This document shows, piece by piece, positions 27,114 to 37,332 of a stretch of DNA of 64,000 nt (positions within the stretch are counted from its first letter, which is position 1; every line of letters starts with the position of its first letter). This DNA is from Staphylococcus americanisciuri (GTDB lineage: Bacteria; Bacillota; Bacilli; Staphylococcales; Staphylococcaceae), in contig NZ_JANUXY010000003.1 of the NCBI RefSeq assembly GCF_024814435.1, positions 178,874-242,873 on the forward strand, given 5' to 3'. The notes below the pieces were generated by a model. It ran no database searches. It was not told where the DNA came from and worked only from the letters and a program-made list of their open reading frames with translations. The position numbers and the translations under genes were made by a program.

Positions 27114-28145
27114 ATGGATTTCATTTTAGGTATTGGTACTTTACTAGTAGTTTTATTGGCAATGACTTTATTCTTAAAGTTTGCACCAAATGGTAAGGTT
27201 AGCTTACAAGCACTTTCCGGAGCAGCTTGTGCCACATTCTTACCAGAAGCTTTCTTAAAATACGCAATTGGGGGCGTTTTTCACATCGATTACTTCGTCA
27301 AAATTGGTGAAATCGCAGGAAGCTTAAGCGGGGTTGCAGTTGGTATCTTAACTTGTCTAAAATTCGGTGTTAACCCTGTATTCGCAGTTTTAACAGGTCT
27401 TGTATTATTCGACTTCAAATTATTACCAGCATTTATCGCAGCATATTTTGTTGCCTTTGGTTTAAAACAAGTTGAAAAACACGTACCTGAAGGCTTAGAC
27501 TTAATCGTTGTTATTTTAGTATCACCAGCCGTTGCATATGGTATTGCATCTATCGTATCACCAACTGTTATTGCCGTATTGAAGCAAATCGGTACAGCCG
27601 TAACAGCTGTGGGTGACAATAACCCTTACGCATTAGCATTAGTTATCGGAGCTATCGTACCAGTAGTTGGTATGACACCACTTAGCTCAATGGTATTCAC
27701 AAGTCTACTTGGCTTAACAGGTATTCCAATGGCAATCGGTGCATTCGGTTGTATGGGTAGCTCATTCGCCAACTTCGTGTTATTCAGAAAGCTTAAAATT
27801 GGTAACTCAGGTAAAGCTTTCGCAGTTGCAATCGAGCCATTAACACAAATTGACATCATCGCTAAATACCCTATTCAATTGTATGGAACAAATGCAATTG
27901 TAGGTGCAATCAATGGTTTATTCATCACTTATATGGGTATTGTTGTAAACCAACCAGGTATGGCAACACCAATTGCTGGACCAATCGTTGCACTCGGCTT
28001 TAACGAAGCTGTTCCAACAGTAATCACTATCGTCGTTGTTGCAATCATCAGCATTATCTTAAGCTATATCATTGGTACATTTATGAGCAAACGTAATTTT
28101 AACTTTAACTTCAAATCAAATAAATTAAACAATCAAACAAACTAA
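27114..28145 (+). CDS. PfoR-type membrane protein (PTS EIIC-like), upstream of serine dehydratase
   Basis: 343 residues. ATG 27114 is preferred over 27108 because GAGAAGG then has normal spacing. There are about nine to ten hydrophobic segments with many Gly; LQALSGAACATFLPEAFL and IVPVVGMTPLSSMVFTSLLGLTG are typical of the PTS_EIIC_2 (PfoR) family. Members were named after a perfringolysin regulator, but most look like transporters. A close homologue precedes sdaAB-sdaAA in S. aureus, so a role in serine (or related) uptake is likely. Only 14 bases separate it from sdaAB. Confidence 0.85.
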   Translation: MDFILGIGTLLVVLLAMTLFLKFAPNGKVSLQALSGAACATFLPEAFLKYAIGGVFHIDYFVKIGEIAGSLSGVAVGILTCLKFGVNPVFAVLTGLVLFDFKLLPAFIAAYFVAFGLKQVEKHVPEGLDLIVVILVSPAVAYGIASIVSPTVIAVLKQIGTAVTAVGDNNPYALALVIGAIVPVVGMTPLSSMVFTSLLGLTGIPMAIGAFGCMGSSFANFVLFRKLKIGNSGKAFAVAIEPLTQIDIIAKYPIQLYGTNAIVGAINGLFITYMGIVVNQPGMATPIAGPIVALGFNEAVPTVITIVVVAIISIILSYIIGTFMSKRNFNFNFKSNKLNNQTN

Positions 28146-28159
28146 GGAGCGAATTCATT

Positions 28160-28837
28160 ATGGCACGTACGAAAGACTTTCAAAGTGCATTCGATATTAT
28201 CGGTCCAGTTATGATGGGACCTTCTAGTTCACATACAGCAGGCGCGGTTAAAATCGCTAAAGCCGCACGTGCAGTCTTAGGTGGTACACCTGAGTCTATC
28301 GAAGTTCATTATTATGAATCATTTGCTGAAACACATAAAGGACATGGTACAGATTTAGCGATTGTCGGTGGTCTACTCGGGTTTAGTACATTTGATGAGC
28401 GCATTAAAACCTCAACTAAAATCGCCAAAGAACAAGGTATTCCTTATGAATTTATAGAAGAAAAAGGCACAAGCTTAGGCGAACATCCAAACTGTGCACT
28501 CATCATTCTTGAAAAAGACGGACGCCATGTTGAATTAAATGGTATCTCAATCGGTGGTGGTGCTTTCAAAGTAAAAAGCATTCACGTAAACGGTATGTGT
28601 ATCTTATTATCTCACACGCCAAATCTACTCGTTATCGACGGTGAATGTGGTATCTCAGAAGTCAACCACTTAATCAATGAGCTTGTTGAAAATGGCGTTG
28701 ATATTAACGAAGAAATCAAAACAATGAGCGGCGAACGTTGCCTGCTTGCATTACATTTAAATAAATCTATGAACACATCACTATTAGAATCATTAAGAGA
28801 GAAATATTCGAGCCTTAATTTCTCTTACATCGAATAA
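28160..28837 (+). CDS. sdaAB: L-serine dehydratase, beta subunit (Fe-S dependent)
   Basis: 225 residues. The N-terminal segment GPVMMGPSSSHTAGAVKIAKAAR (about 16-38) is the serine dehydratase beta-chain signature, and a C-terminal ACT-like part follows (about 148-220). With SdaAA it deaminates serine to pyruvate and ammonia in the cytoplasm. GGAG lies 9 bases before the start. The gene is followed after 18 bases by sdaAA. Confidence 0.95.
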   Translation: MARTKDFQSAFDIIGPVMMGPSSSHTAGAVKIAKAARAVLGGTPESIEVHYYESFAETHKGHGTDLAIVGGLLGFSTFDERIKTSTKIAKEQGIPYEFIEEKGTSLGEHPNCALIILEKDGRHVELNGISIGGGAFKVKSIHVNGMCILLSHTPNLLVIDGECGISEVNHLINELVENGVDINEEIKTMSGERCLLALHLNKSMNTSLLESLREKYSSLNFSYIE

Positions 28838-28855
28838 TCAGGGGGAAGAACAATC

Positions 28856-29755
28856 ATGTTTGATTCAATGAAAGAATTAATAGAATATGCAGAACAAAAC
28901 GACACAACTTTTTCCGAAATTATGATTGCACATGAGATGGAAACACGTGGAATGACACGTGAAGAAGTCTATGGTTTAATGCAACAAAACTTAGATACAA
29001 TGCGCGACGCTGTTGAAAAAGGATCAACTGGTGAAGGTGTTAAAAGTGTAACAGGTTATACGGGTCAAGACGCTATTAAAGTACGTAAATACAATGAAAC
29101 ACATAAAGCCCTTTCTGGTAGCGATATGGTCACTGCCGTACAAGGTGCAATCGCGACAAACGAAGTAAACGCAGCAATGGGCATTATCTGTGCAACACCA
29201 ACAGCAGGTTCATCAGGTACGATTCCAGGCGTATTATTCAAATTAGAACAATCACATGACTTAGATAATGAACAAATGATTAAGTTCTTATTCTCAGCAT
29301 CTATGTGCGGTATGATTATCGCAAATAACGCTTCAGTTGCTGGTGCCATTGGTGGTTGCCAAGCAGAAGTTGGCACAGCATCTGCCATCGCAGCAGCTGC
29401 AGCCGTTGAAACATTCGGTGGTACACCAACTCAAGCAGGTCACGCAATCGCAATCAGCTTAGCCAACCTACTAGGTCTTGTATGTGACCCAGTGGCAGGT
29501 TTAGTAGAGATTCCTTGTGTTATGCGTAACGCAATCGGTTCAGGTAATGGCTTAATTTCAGCTGACCTTGCTCTTGCAGGTGTTGAAAGCCGTATCCCAG
29601 TAGATGAAGTCATTATGGCAATGGATACTGTAGGTCGTAACTTACCTGCATCATTACGTGAAACAGGTATCGGTGGTCTTGCAGGTACACCAACAGGTCA
29701 AGCGATTAAAGAAAAAATCTTTGGTACTTCTAACAAAGACGAAGTATTCTCATAA
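28856..29755 (+). CDS. sdaAA: L-serine dehydratase, alpha subunit (Fe-S dependent)
   Basis: 299 residues. Motifs ATPTAGSSGTIPGVL (about 112-126), GGCQAEVGTASAIAAA and GLVCDPVAGLVEIPCVMRN supply the Cys residues for the [4Fe-4S] cluster (the family uses three Cys). It works with SdaAB. The RBS GGGGGAAG precedes the ATG. The operon ends at a strong terminator. It links serine catabolism to the pyruvate node, where PflB (encoded 4 kb downstream) also acts. Confidence 0.96.
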   Translation: MFDSMKELIEYAEQNDTTFSEIMIAHEMETRGMTREEVYGLMQQNLDTMRDAVEKGSTGEGVKSVTGYTGQDAIKVRKYNETHKALSGSDMVTAVQGAIATNEVNAAMGIICATPTAGSSGTIPGVLFKLEQSHDLDNEQMIKFLFSASMCGMIIANNASVAGAIGGCQAEVGTASAIAAAAAVETFGGTPTQAGHAIAISLANLLGLVCDPVAGLVEIPCVMRNAIGSGNGLISADLALAGVESRIPVDEVIMAMDTVGRNLPASLRETGIGGLAGTPTGQAIKEKIFGTSNKDEVFS

Positions 29756-29776
29756 ACAACACAAGTCACATATATT

Positions 29777-29818
29777 GAAGTTTGAGATATCGAGCCTATC
29801 TCAAACTTCTTTTTTTTA
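29777..29818 (+). terminator. sda operon terminator
   Basis: AAGTTTGAGATA pairs with TATCTCAAACTT, followed by eight or more T. Confidence 0.93.
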
Positions 29819-30042
29819 TGCCTATGAACCTTCCCTATCTCACAAATTTTAAAGAACTACATTTTGTTTACGTCAGTTCTCTCCCCTTTTCTTCTATAAA
29901 ATATTGTATAATCTTCTGCATACATAAAATAAATTCAGCGCAGAATTTTCTGAAAAAATATATCTTTTTAATTCAAAAAATGTTATAACTGATTTAAGAC
30001 TTTTCAATCAACTTAAAATATTGGTAAAAGGAGCTGAGAAAG

Positions 30043-30300
30043 ATGCTTAAAAAGTTGGCGCTATTGTTTTTGGCACTCGTCATTACAACGACCATCTCTG
30101 AGACATATTTAATTGCAGGCACATGGCAATATCTGCTCATGCAATCATTTTCACTCAGTATCATTGGTTTTTTCATTTATAACTATGTCGTATTTCGTCT
30201 AGAAGAGAACAAGGCATCCTCATCAGCTACCGTTCAACAAGAAGTCGATGAAGAACCTTTCCACAAAGGCATACTTGAAAAAAATAAAACTATTCAATAG
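30043..30300 (+). CDS. small membrane protein, unknown function
   Basis: 85 residues with two predicted membrane helices (about 4-26 and 29-52) and a charged cytoplasmic-type tail (EENKASS...FHKGILEKNKTIQ). AAAAGGAG lies 11 bases before the ATG and a terminator follows, so it appears to be a real single-gene unit. I do not recognise the family. Confidence 0.75.
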   Translation: MLKKLALLFLALVITTTISETYLIAGTWQYLLMQSFSLSIIGFFIYNYVVFRLEENKASSSATVQQEVDEEPFHKGILEKNKTIQ

Positions 30301-30315
30301 ATGATATATTTCATT

Positions 30316-30360
30316 AAGCATGAGACTGACTATTAAGCCGCCTATCCTCATGCTTTTTTG
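30316..30360 (+). terminator. terminator of the small membrane protein gene
   Basis: AAGCATGAG pairs with CTCATGCTT, followed by TTTTT. Confidence 0.85.
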
Positions 30361-30586
30361 TTTTATATCAATCAAAATATATCAAATGACTGTATTTGTT
30401 TATATACGTTCTTTATAACTTAAGTGTGTTCCTTTAGATTTTGTCATGTAAATTCAGTCCTTTATTGATTTGATGTGGTAACCTCAATAATGACATGAAC
30501 TTCACATGGCGTTTTTCTGTTTATAGATGGCTAAGTTGATTATAAAATCCACCTATTGCTTCAATTCATTCCCATAGATATAATCC

Positions 30587-31693
30587 CTATAACATAATCC
30601 TATTTTCATAATTTTCTCCTCTCCGTTTATCAAACAATAAAAATAAAGATGAGATGATATTGATCATAAATATTATCACAGTAATATCTACTATAAAAAA
30701 TGATGTTATGGAAAAAAATAATATTGACAATACGTAGATTAAGTTCATCAATTGCAATAAATTTTTAAGTTCTGCTTGCCCATTTCTCTGAATAAACCAC
30801 GCTCTAATATCAATTGTAATTGAAATACTTATTGTTATAATCATTGAAATCATAAATATTCTTAAGAAAAATAAAGTTTCATAATGCTGAACAATCAAAT
30901 AAATAGATATCAATAATATATATGCAATATTTTTAAGTTTAAAATTATTGTTGAACTTTGAATCTTTTAAATATTTTAAATATAATATCGCGAAAATACC
31001 TGGTAGCATAAAAGTTATACTACTGTATGATGACATACCTTGTTCATTCAAATCTTTTATCAACTTAGGAATGGTAAATACAGATACACTGCCTAAAAAT
31101 AATAGTGTTAAAATTAGATATTTACTATTTAATCTTTTTATAGATACAATAGAATCTATATTAGCACCTTTATTTTCGATATTCACTGTAGATAATATTA
31201 AAAATGTGAATAAAAGTATAAATGTATAGTGCCAAATAGATACATATTGGAAAAATGCTCCTAGCCCAAATCCTACAACTTTTGATGAAATTCTTAATAA
31301 TGTGATACTTACAAGACCATTTCGTGCATTCTTTTCAAAATCAACTATTACATTTTCTAAACACAATAAATAAAGGTTAAAAATAAAACTACATAATACG
31401 TAAGCTATCAATAAGATAACATAATCATTAAATTTAATAACAAACAATAATTGTGTTATCAAAAATGAAATCATTCCCATTACACTAATATTTTTTGTGC
31501 TCATTCTTGTGAGTCTTCTTATATAATTAATATCTAAATAGATAAAGAGTTCTATTAGCGCATTTAATAAAACAACTGTAAATGGTGATAGATTAGTATA
31601 CGAAATTATTTTAGTTGTACTAAAAGCATAAAACAAGCTTGAAGATAAAATTGTTAGTAGATAAATACCTTTTACTTTTTTTAAGTTCATCAT
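30587..31693 (-). CDS. multi-pass membrane protein, MFS-like, in an AT-rich patch
   Basis: 368 residues from ATG 31693 (or 31690), chosen for the GAGGA just upstream. There are about ten to twelve hydrophobic helices, rich in Ile, Leu, Phe and Asn; the loop VIVDFEKNARNGLVSITLLR after the first third resembles the A-loop area of MFS proteins. No signature allows a substrate call. The base composition is visibly more AT-rich than neighbouring operons, which suggests transfer. The frame stays open upstream to 31822 and those about 43 residues also read as protein, perhaps a remnant of a lost upstream gene fused in frame. Confidence 0.65.
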   Translation of the reverse strand: MMNLKKVKGIYLLTILSSSLFYAFSTTKIISYTNLSPFTVVLLNALIELFIYLDINYIRRLTRMSTKNISVMGMISFLITQLLFVIKFNDYVILLIAYVLCSFIFNLYLLCLENVIVDFEKNARNGLVSITLLRISSKVVGFGLGAFFQYVSIWHYTFILLFTFLILSTVNIENKGANIDSIVSIKRLNSKYLILTLLFLGSVSVFTIPKLIKDLNEQGMSSYSSITFMLPGIFAILYLKYLKDSKFNNNFKLKNIAYILLISIYLIVQHYETLFFLRIFMISMIITISISITIDIRAWFIQRNGQAELKNLLQLMNLIYVLSILFFSITSFFIVDITVIIFMINIISSLFLLFDKRRGENYENRIML

Positions 31694-32219
31694 TACATCC
31701 TCTAAGTCTTTTAAATAAATTCGTGTTTCATTTACTCTCTCAAATAAATATACTTTGCCATATTTTTGTACAGATAAATACAAATAATAATTATCACTAT
31801 CTACATCTTTAAAACTGATTGATCATTCATATGGCTGTAACGAGCTAAAATCAACTCACATATACTATGTAATATTTTCAATTGATTTTGACTATAGGTA
31901 GCTATATCTCAAATGCCAGCAAAAACTTATCATATATTTTCATTTTATTTACTATCACAGTAATTAATTATGTCAGAATAAATAGAAAGAAGCGCCCAAA
32001 ATAAATGCACGCTTTTCGAAATTAATCATAACAAGTATCATGTGCCATTTTCTCGTTGTTTTTCTCAATCTCTTTAACTACCATCATAGTATTGCCACTT
32101 TATTATATATTGAACGTTACAAATTTACCAAAAAATAACTGAAAAATCTATCTTTTTTTATTATTCGGAATAATATATAGAAGCAAGGACATTAAATTAA
32201 CTTATTCTGGATACAATTA

Positions 32220-32440
32220 TCTTAGGAGCACATATTCCAAGTTTCAAGAAACGTGTACTAGTGATGAAAAACTTACCTGAAAGATTGCAGAACATGAGAA
32301 AAGAAATTCTGGAAGACCTAGATTATCAGAAATGACACTAAAAGAAGAACTATCTTTTCTCTCTCCATTGGTGTAAGGTGTTTGTAATGGCTCATAGTTC
32401 CTCTTTGGGTATTGGAGTCTTCGCAAACACCATTATACCA
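32220..32440 (-). mobile_element. IS30-family transposase remnant (5' end only)
   Basis: From ATG 32395, with AGAGGA before it, the minus strand reads MSHYKHLTPMEREKIVLLL, the typical N-terminus of IS30-family transposases (MSxYxHLTxxEREKI). The frame is then broken; a shifted frame continues with SVISDNLGLP, where IS30 proteins have their helix-turn-helix. The rest of the gene is missing. Nested inverted repeats (GGTGTTTG/CAAACACC and CTCATAGT/ACTATGAG) span 32377-32451 and may be the element end. Confidence 0.6.
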
Positions 32441-32497
32441 AGACTATGAGTCATTATTTAATTGTTGTACTTAAAGTGTAAATTCAAGAATTATAAA

Positions 32498-32537
32498 ACA
32501 AAAGCCCATACTCTTAGTTTTGAGTACAGGCTTGGAT
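32498..32537 (-). terminator. terminator of the SAP/Rho_N-like gene
   Basis: Read on the minus strand, AAGCCTGTACTC pairs with GAGTATGGGCTT and is followed by TTGTTTT. Confidence 0.75.
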
Positions 32538-32641
32538 TACCTTAATTTCTCCTATATCAATCATAGAGGGAGAATTATTAAATTAATAGGCTTACGTAGG
32601 ATCCATATTTCTCAAGTATTACTTACCTATTTCATATATTA

Positions 32642-33784
32642 TTAACTTCTATGATCGTTAATATCGATAATTTTTGAACGATCATGTTTATATACTTTAT
32701 CTAATTTTTTCATGTATTCATCAAATGTATGACCGTGGAAGACCCAGTTACGCATTTTCATAAAGATTGGCTTCACGTTCTTTTGATGTGTCGATGTTAC
32801 ATCTTTGCGTAAAATACCATCATTTACAAGCAACAACAACAAATCGGTAATCATATCATATGAAATAGCATGTTTCATCATCGTCAGCAACTCAACATTT
32901 AATTGTTCTGGCGTTACGTCAAATTTATTATCTTTAATCACATTTTGGTCTAGCCAAGATAAGAAATCGATCATATCTTCATCTGCTAAGCTGAAAACGT
33001 TCTTCTCGAAGTACAACATATCTTCTACTGTTTCAGGCATATAGTAATCCGCCTCTTTTAAGAAATACACAAACTCATCTTCTTCTAATTGTAATCCTAA
33101 AGACACAATTGCACCATTAACGATACGGCAATTAACATTTTCGGGCGCAACGCGTTCACAGCGCTTCACAAAACGCTCAATGTCCATCAATGTATTATCT
33201 TCATCTAAGTAAGTTTTAAAGACCTTTTGAAGTTGTGTGTAAGAATATAAGCCGTACAGATTCGTTGCCGCTTCAAACACTCGATACTTGCGAATTAAAG
33301 CTTGTAACGTTGTGTCTTTTTGTTCAATATAAGTACCAACACGCTCAGCAACCTCTACAGGTATTTCTAACACAGGTAGCCCGTCATCATCTTCATCTAC
33401 ATCAAATACCAAATAACAATCTGGGAATGTGATTGATGAAAAAAGCGGTAATATCTCTTCCCGATAATGATATGCCAACACAAATGCTAAGCGTTGATCA
33501 TGACTCATTTTGTCAATTTGTTCCTTAATATATGTGTCTGTTACCAACTCATCAATAAAATGAATGAGCATTTCATCTTTTTTCATGCCAGAATAACCTT
33601 TAATGCCATGTGCTTTACACAATTCCTTGATATCATTCACAGTATTCTCTGACATCAATTCAATAATCGAATCGGGTTGTTCAGGGAAAATCCCCCGTTC
33701 CATCAGTGCTTGTTCAAACTGTGCGCTTTCTTCATCAACTAGCCCTTCTAATAAGCCTTCTAGGAAATCGTAATCTTTATCCAT
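32642..33784 (-). CDS. uncharacterised cytoplasmic protein with SAP/Rho_N-like helix-extension-helix
   Basis: 380 residues, acidic, no membrane segment. The N-terminal part (about 46-76: VNDIKELCKAHGIKGYSGMKKDEMLIHFI) resembles the SAP or Rho N-terminal fold, which binds nucleic acid. The rest is helical with no motif I recognise (for example LEEDEFVYFLKEADYYMPETVEDMLYF in the middle) and ends in HDRSKIIDINDHRS. A transcription- or RNA-related role is a guess from the small domain. Single gene with its own terminator. Confidence 0.8.
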   Translation of the reverse strand: MDKDYDFLEGLLEGLVDEESAQFEQALMERGIFPEQPDSIIELMSENTVNDIKELCKAHGIKGYSGMKKDEMLIHFIDELVTDTYIKEQIDKMSHDQRLAFVLAYHYREEILPLFSSITFPDCYLVFDVDEDDDGLPVLEIPVEVAERVGTYIEQKDTTLQALIRKYRVFEAATNLYGLYSYTQLQKVFKTYLDEDNTLMDIERFVKRCERVAPENVNCRIVNGAIVSLGLQLEEDEFVYFLKEADYYMPETVEDMLYFEKNVFSLADEDMIDFLSWLDQNVIKDNKFDVTPEQLNVELLTMMKHAISYDMITDLLLLLVNDGILRKDVTSTHQKNVKPIFMKMRNWVFHGHTFDEYMKKLDKVYKHDRSKIIDINDHRS

Positions 33785-34062
33785 ATCCTCACCTATTCAT
33801 TTATCATAATATCTTCATTGTACAAAGTTGCTTATCTTTTGTGAAATATTTTTAGTGAATTACACAAAGAATGATGGCATATATCCAAATACTATACACA
33901 TATTAAAATTCATTCCTAAAATTTTATCATTTGTCAAATAAATACATGTGATTGAATAATTAAATTTTGTCGAAATTATATCTAAATAAAAGACAATTTT
34001 CGACAAATGTAAAACGTTTTCAATGTTTGCGTGATTTTGTTCACAAAGGTTGTTATACTGTA
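33785..34062. other. divergent intergenic region upstream of pflB
   Basis: Holds the divergent promoters. A likely pflB -10 box TATACT is at 34054-34059. A weak cre-like sequence TGTAAAACGTTTTCA (34007-34021; two mismatches) is upstream. Confidence 0.5.
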
Positions 34063-34080
34063 TTGTGAAATGATGAACAA
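34063..34080 (+). promoter_or_regulatory. Rex-like operator in the pflB promoter
   Basis: TTGTGAAATGATGAACAA matches TTGTGAA-N4-TTCACAA with two arm mismatches and lies just after the presumed -10 box. pflBA is an established Rex target in S. aureus. Confidence 0.7.
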
Positions 34081-34101
34081 AACTAAATGGAGGTATAACA
34101 T

Positions 34102-36351
34102 ATGATTAAAGAACCAAAGAAACAAACTAACGCATGGGCTGGTTTTAAAACTGGTCGTTGGACACGTAATGTAGATGTGCGTGAATTCATTCAACTTAAC
34201 TTCACAGGGTATCAAGGTGATGATAGTTTCTTAGCTGGTCCTACTGAAGCAACAACAAAATTATGGGATCAAGTCATGCAACTATCGAAAGAAGAACGTG
34301 AACGTGGCGGTATGTGGGATATGGATACAAAAGTCCCTTCAACAATCCTTTCTCACGATGCTGGTTATCTTAACCAAGAATTAGAACAAATTGTCGGCGT
34401 TCAAACAGACAAACCATTCAAACGTTCGATGCAACCATTTGGTGGTATCCGTATGGCGAAAGCTGCATGTGAAGCATATGGTTATGAGCTAGACAAAGAA
34501 ACAGAACATATCTTCACAGAATATCGTAAAACACACAACCAAGGTGTATTCGATGCGTACTCTAAAGAAATGTTAGCATGCCGTAAAGCAGGTATCATCA
34601 CAGGTCTTCCTGATGCATACGGTCGTGGCCGTATTATCGGTGACTATCGTCGTGTTGCATTATACGGTGTAGACTTCTTAATGGCAGAAAAACAACGTGA
34701 CTTCAATTCTATTTCTTCTACAATGTCTGAAGATGTCATTCGTCTACGTGAAGAAGTATCTGAACAATACCGTTCATTAAAAGAATTAAAAGAACTTGGT
34801 GAACGTTATGGCTTCGACCTTAGCCGTCCAGCTGAAAACTTTAAAGAAGCTGTTCAATGGTTATACTTAGCATACCTTGCAGCAATCAAAGAACAAAATG
34901 GTGCTGCAATGAGTTTAGGTCGTACTTCTACGTTCTTAGACATCTATGCTGAACGTGACTTACAAGCTGGTACAATTACTGAATCTGAAGTACAAGAAAT
35001 CATTGACCACTTTATCATGAAACTACGCCTTGTAAAATTTGCGCGTACACCTGACTACAATGCATTATTCTCTGGTGACCCTACTTGGGTAACAGAATCT
35101 ATCGGTGGTGTAGGTATCGACGGACGTCCAATGGTAACGAAAAACTCATTCCGCTTCTTGCACTCTTTAGATAACTTAGGTCCTGCGCCAGAACCAAACT
35201 TAACAGTATTATGGTCTACACGCTTACCTGAAAACTTCAAACGTTATTGTACGAAGATGAGTATCAAAACTAGCTCTATCCAATACGAAAACGATGACTT
35301 AATGCGTGAAAGCTATGGCGACGACTACGGTATCGCATGTTGTGTATCTGCTATGAAGATTGGTAAACAAATGCAATTCTTCGGCGCACGTGCTAACCTA
35401 GCGAAAACATTATTATACGCAATCAATGGTGGTAAAGATGAAAAGTCTGGCAACCAAGTCGCACCAAAATTTGCACCAATCGAATCTGACGTATTAGATT
35501 ACGATGAAGTATATGCACAATTTGATGAAATGATGGAATGGCTTGCTGGTGTATACGTTAACTCATTGAACGTTATCCACTACATGCATGATAAATACAG
35601 TTACGAACGTATTGAAATGGCATTACATGATACAGATGTTCATCGTACAATGGCAACTGGTATCGCTGGTTTATCTGTTGCAGCTGACTCATTATCTGCT
35701 ATCAAATATGCAAAAGTACGTCCAATCCGTGACGAAAATGGTCTTGTCGTAGATTTTGAAACAACTGGTGATTTCCCTAAATATGGTAACAATGATCCAC
35801 GTGTTGATGACATCGCTGTTCAATTAGTTGAAAGCTTTATGAGAAAATTACGTAAGCACAAAACTTACCGTGATTCTGAACATACAATGAGTGTCTTAAC
35901 AATCACTTCAAACGTTGTATACGGTAAGAAAACAGGTAACACACCAGATGGACGTAAAGCAGGCGAACCATTTGCACCAGGTGCTAACCCAATGCACGGT
36001 CGCGACGCAAACGGTGCATTAGCATCATTATCATCTGTAGCTAAATTACCTTATGACTGCTGTAAAGACGGTATCTCAAACACATTCAGTATCGTACCAA
36101 AATCATTAGGTAAAGAGGCACATACACAAGAACAAAACTTAGTAAGTATTTTAGATGGTTATGCATTACAACATGGTCACCACCTAAACATTAACGTATT
36201 CAATCGTGAAACATTATTAGATGCAATGGAACATCCGGAAGAATATCCACAGTTAACAGTTCGTGTATCTGGTTACGCTGTAAACTTCATCAAGTTAACA
36301 CGCGAACAACAACTAGACGTTATTTCTCGTACATTCCACGAATCAATGTAG
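34102..36351 (+). CDS. pflB: pyruvate formate-lyase
   Basis: 749 residues. The catalytic cysteine pair is C413-C414 (IACCVSAMK) and the glycyl radical site is G724 in RVSGYAVNF near the C-terminus. It splits pyruvate with CoA to acetyl-CoA and formate under anaerobic conditions and needs PflA for radical formation. GGAGG precedes the start. Length and motifs fit the family. The Rex-like operator upstream fits anaerobic induction. Confidence 0.98.
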   Translation: MIKEPKKQTNAWAGFKTGRWTRNVDVREFIQLNFTGYQGDDSFLAGPTEATTKLWDQVMQLSKEERERGGMWDMDTKVPSTILSHDAGYLNQELEQIVGVQTDKPFKRSMQPFGGIRMAKAACEAYGYELDKETEHIFTEYRKTHNQGVFDAYSKEMLACRKAGIITGLPDAYGRGRIIGDYRRVALYGVDFLMAEKQRDFNSISSTMSEDVIRLREEVSEQYRSLKELKELGERYGFDLSRPAENFKEAVQWLYLAYLAAIKEQNGAAMSLGRTSTFLDIYAERDLQAGTITESEVQEIIDHFIMKLRLVKFARTPDYNALFSGDPTWVTESIGGVGIDGRPMVTKNSFRFLHSLDNLGPAPEPNLTVLWSTRLPENFKRYCTKMSIKTSSIQYENDDLMRESYGDDYGIACCVSAMKIGKQMQFFGARANLAKTLLYAINGGKDEKSGNQVAPKFAPIESDVLDYDEVYAQFDEMMEWLAGVYVNSLNVIHYMHDKYSYERIEMALHDTDVHRTMATGIAGLSVAADSLSAIKYAKVRPIRDENGLVVDFETTGDFPKYGNNDPRVDDIAVQLVESFMRKLRKHKTYRDSEHTMSVLTITSNVVYGKKTGNTPDGRKAGEPFAPGANPMHGRDANGALASLSSVAKLPYDCCKDGISNTFSIVPKSLGKEAHTQEQNLVSILDGYALQHGHHLNINVFNRETLLDAMEHPEEYPQLTVRVSGYAVNFIKLTREQQLDVISRTFHESM

Positions 36352-36474
36352 TAACAAGGTTGTGAGAAAAGCGGTTAGTGTTTGTATAGAACTAGAAAAG
36401 TGTTTTACTATGAACACTACTGCTTTTCGAACACTGATAATAATTAATAATGATAGGAAATAGAGGGATTTACT

Positions 36475-37236
36475 ATGCAAAAGGGGCACATTCATTCAAT
36501 AGAGAGTTTGGGTACTGTAGACGGCCCTGGTCTACGTTATATCATCTTTACACAAGGTTGCTTATTGCGCTGCTTATACTGTCATAATCCTGATACATGG
36601 AAAGTAAATGAGCCGTCAAGAACTGCAACATCTGATGAACTCGTAGCTGAAATTACACCGTACCTCCCTTATTTCCAAGCATCTGGAGGTGGTGTTACAG
36701 TCAGCGGTGGTGAACCCCTCCTCCAAATGCCATTTATTGAAGAGTTGTTCCAGAAGTTACAAGCCAAAGGTATTCATACATGTATTGATACATCACTTGG
36801 CTGCGCGAATGACTCAGAAGCTTTTAGAAAACATTTCGACCAATTGCTCCCATATACAGATCTATTAATGGTCGATATTAAACATATTGATAATGAAAAG
36901 CATAAACGCTTAACTGGAAGACCTAACACCCATATTTTAAAATATATTCAGTACTTAGCTGATAAAAAGCAGCCAATCTGGATACGCCATGTCCTTGTGC
37001 CAGGTCTCACTGATGCCCCAGAAGACCTACGTACACTCGGCGAATTTATTAACCAGCTCGGCAATGTAGAAAAGTTCGAGCTTCTGCCTTACCATCAACT
37101 CGGTGTTCATAAATGGGAAGCACTCGGCATTCCATATGAACTTGAAGATGTCAACCCTCCAACAGATGAAGAGGTAGAGTCAGCATATCGTTTGGTAAAC
37201 TTTAAAGGTGTTACCCCCTTAACACCTCTCAGCTAA
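36475..37236 (+). CDS. pflA: pyruvate formate-lyase activating enzyme (radical SAM)
   Basis: 253 residues. The radical SAM motif C29-x3-C33-x2-C36 (CLLRCLYC) binds the [4Fe-4S]-SAM centre, followed by [14 protein letters not shown]. It installs the glycyl radical on PflB. It lies 123 bases after pflB with a small inverted repeat between, so expression is probably linked but possibly at a different level. A bidirectional terminator follows. Confidence 0.97.
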   Translation: MQKGHIHSIESLGTVDGPGLRYIIFTQGCLLRCLYCHNPDTWKVNEPSRTATSDELVAEITPYLPYFQASGGGVTVSGGEPLLQMPFIEELFQKLQAKGIHTCIDTSLGCANDSEAFRKHFDQLLPYTDLLMVDIKHIDNEKHKRLTGRPNTHILKYIQYLADKKQPIWIRHVLVPGLTDAPEDLRTLGEFINQLGNVEKFELLPYHQLGVHKWEALGIPYELEDVNPPTDEEVESAYRLVNFKGVTPLTPLS

Positions 37237-37280
37237 CACTGTCATAATTGATACACTCCTACTTATGTTATAAATACAAT

Positions 37281-37322
37281 AAACCGCTATACGCAAATCC
37301 CCTGTGCGTGTAGCGGTTTTTA
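37281..37322. terminator. bidirectional terminator between pflA and the EIIC-like gene
   Basis: AAACCGCTA-t-ACGCA pairs with TGCGT-g-TAGCGGTTTTT. Confidence 0.92.
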
Positions 37323-37332
37323 GTTGTTATTT

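Larger units (their letters stand above)
31694..32641. other. AT-rich degraded region
   Basis: About 950 bases with no intact gene. It holds the residual coding tail upstream of the membrane protein gene (31784-31822), the IS30-like transposase remnant and a terminator near 32500. Confidence 0.6.
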
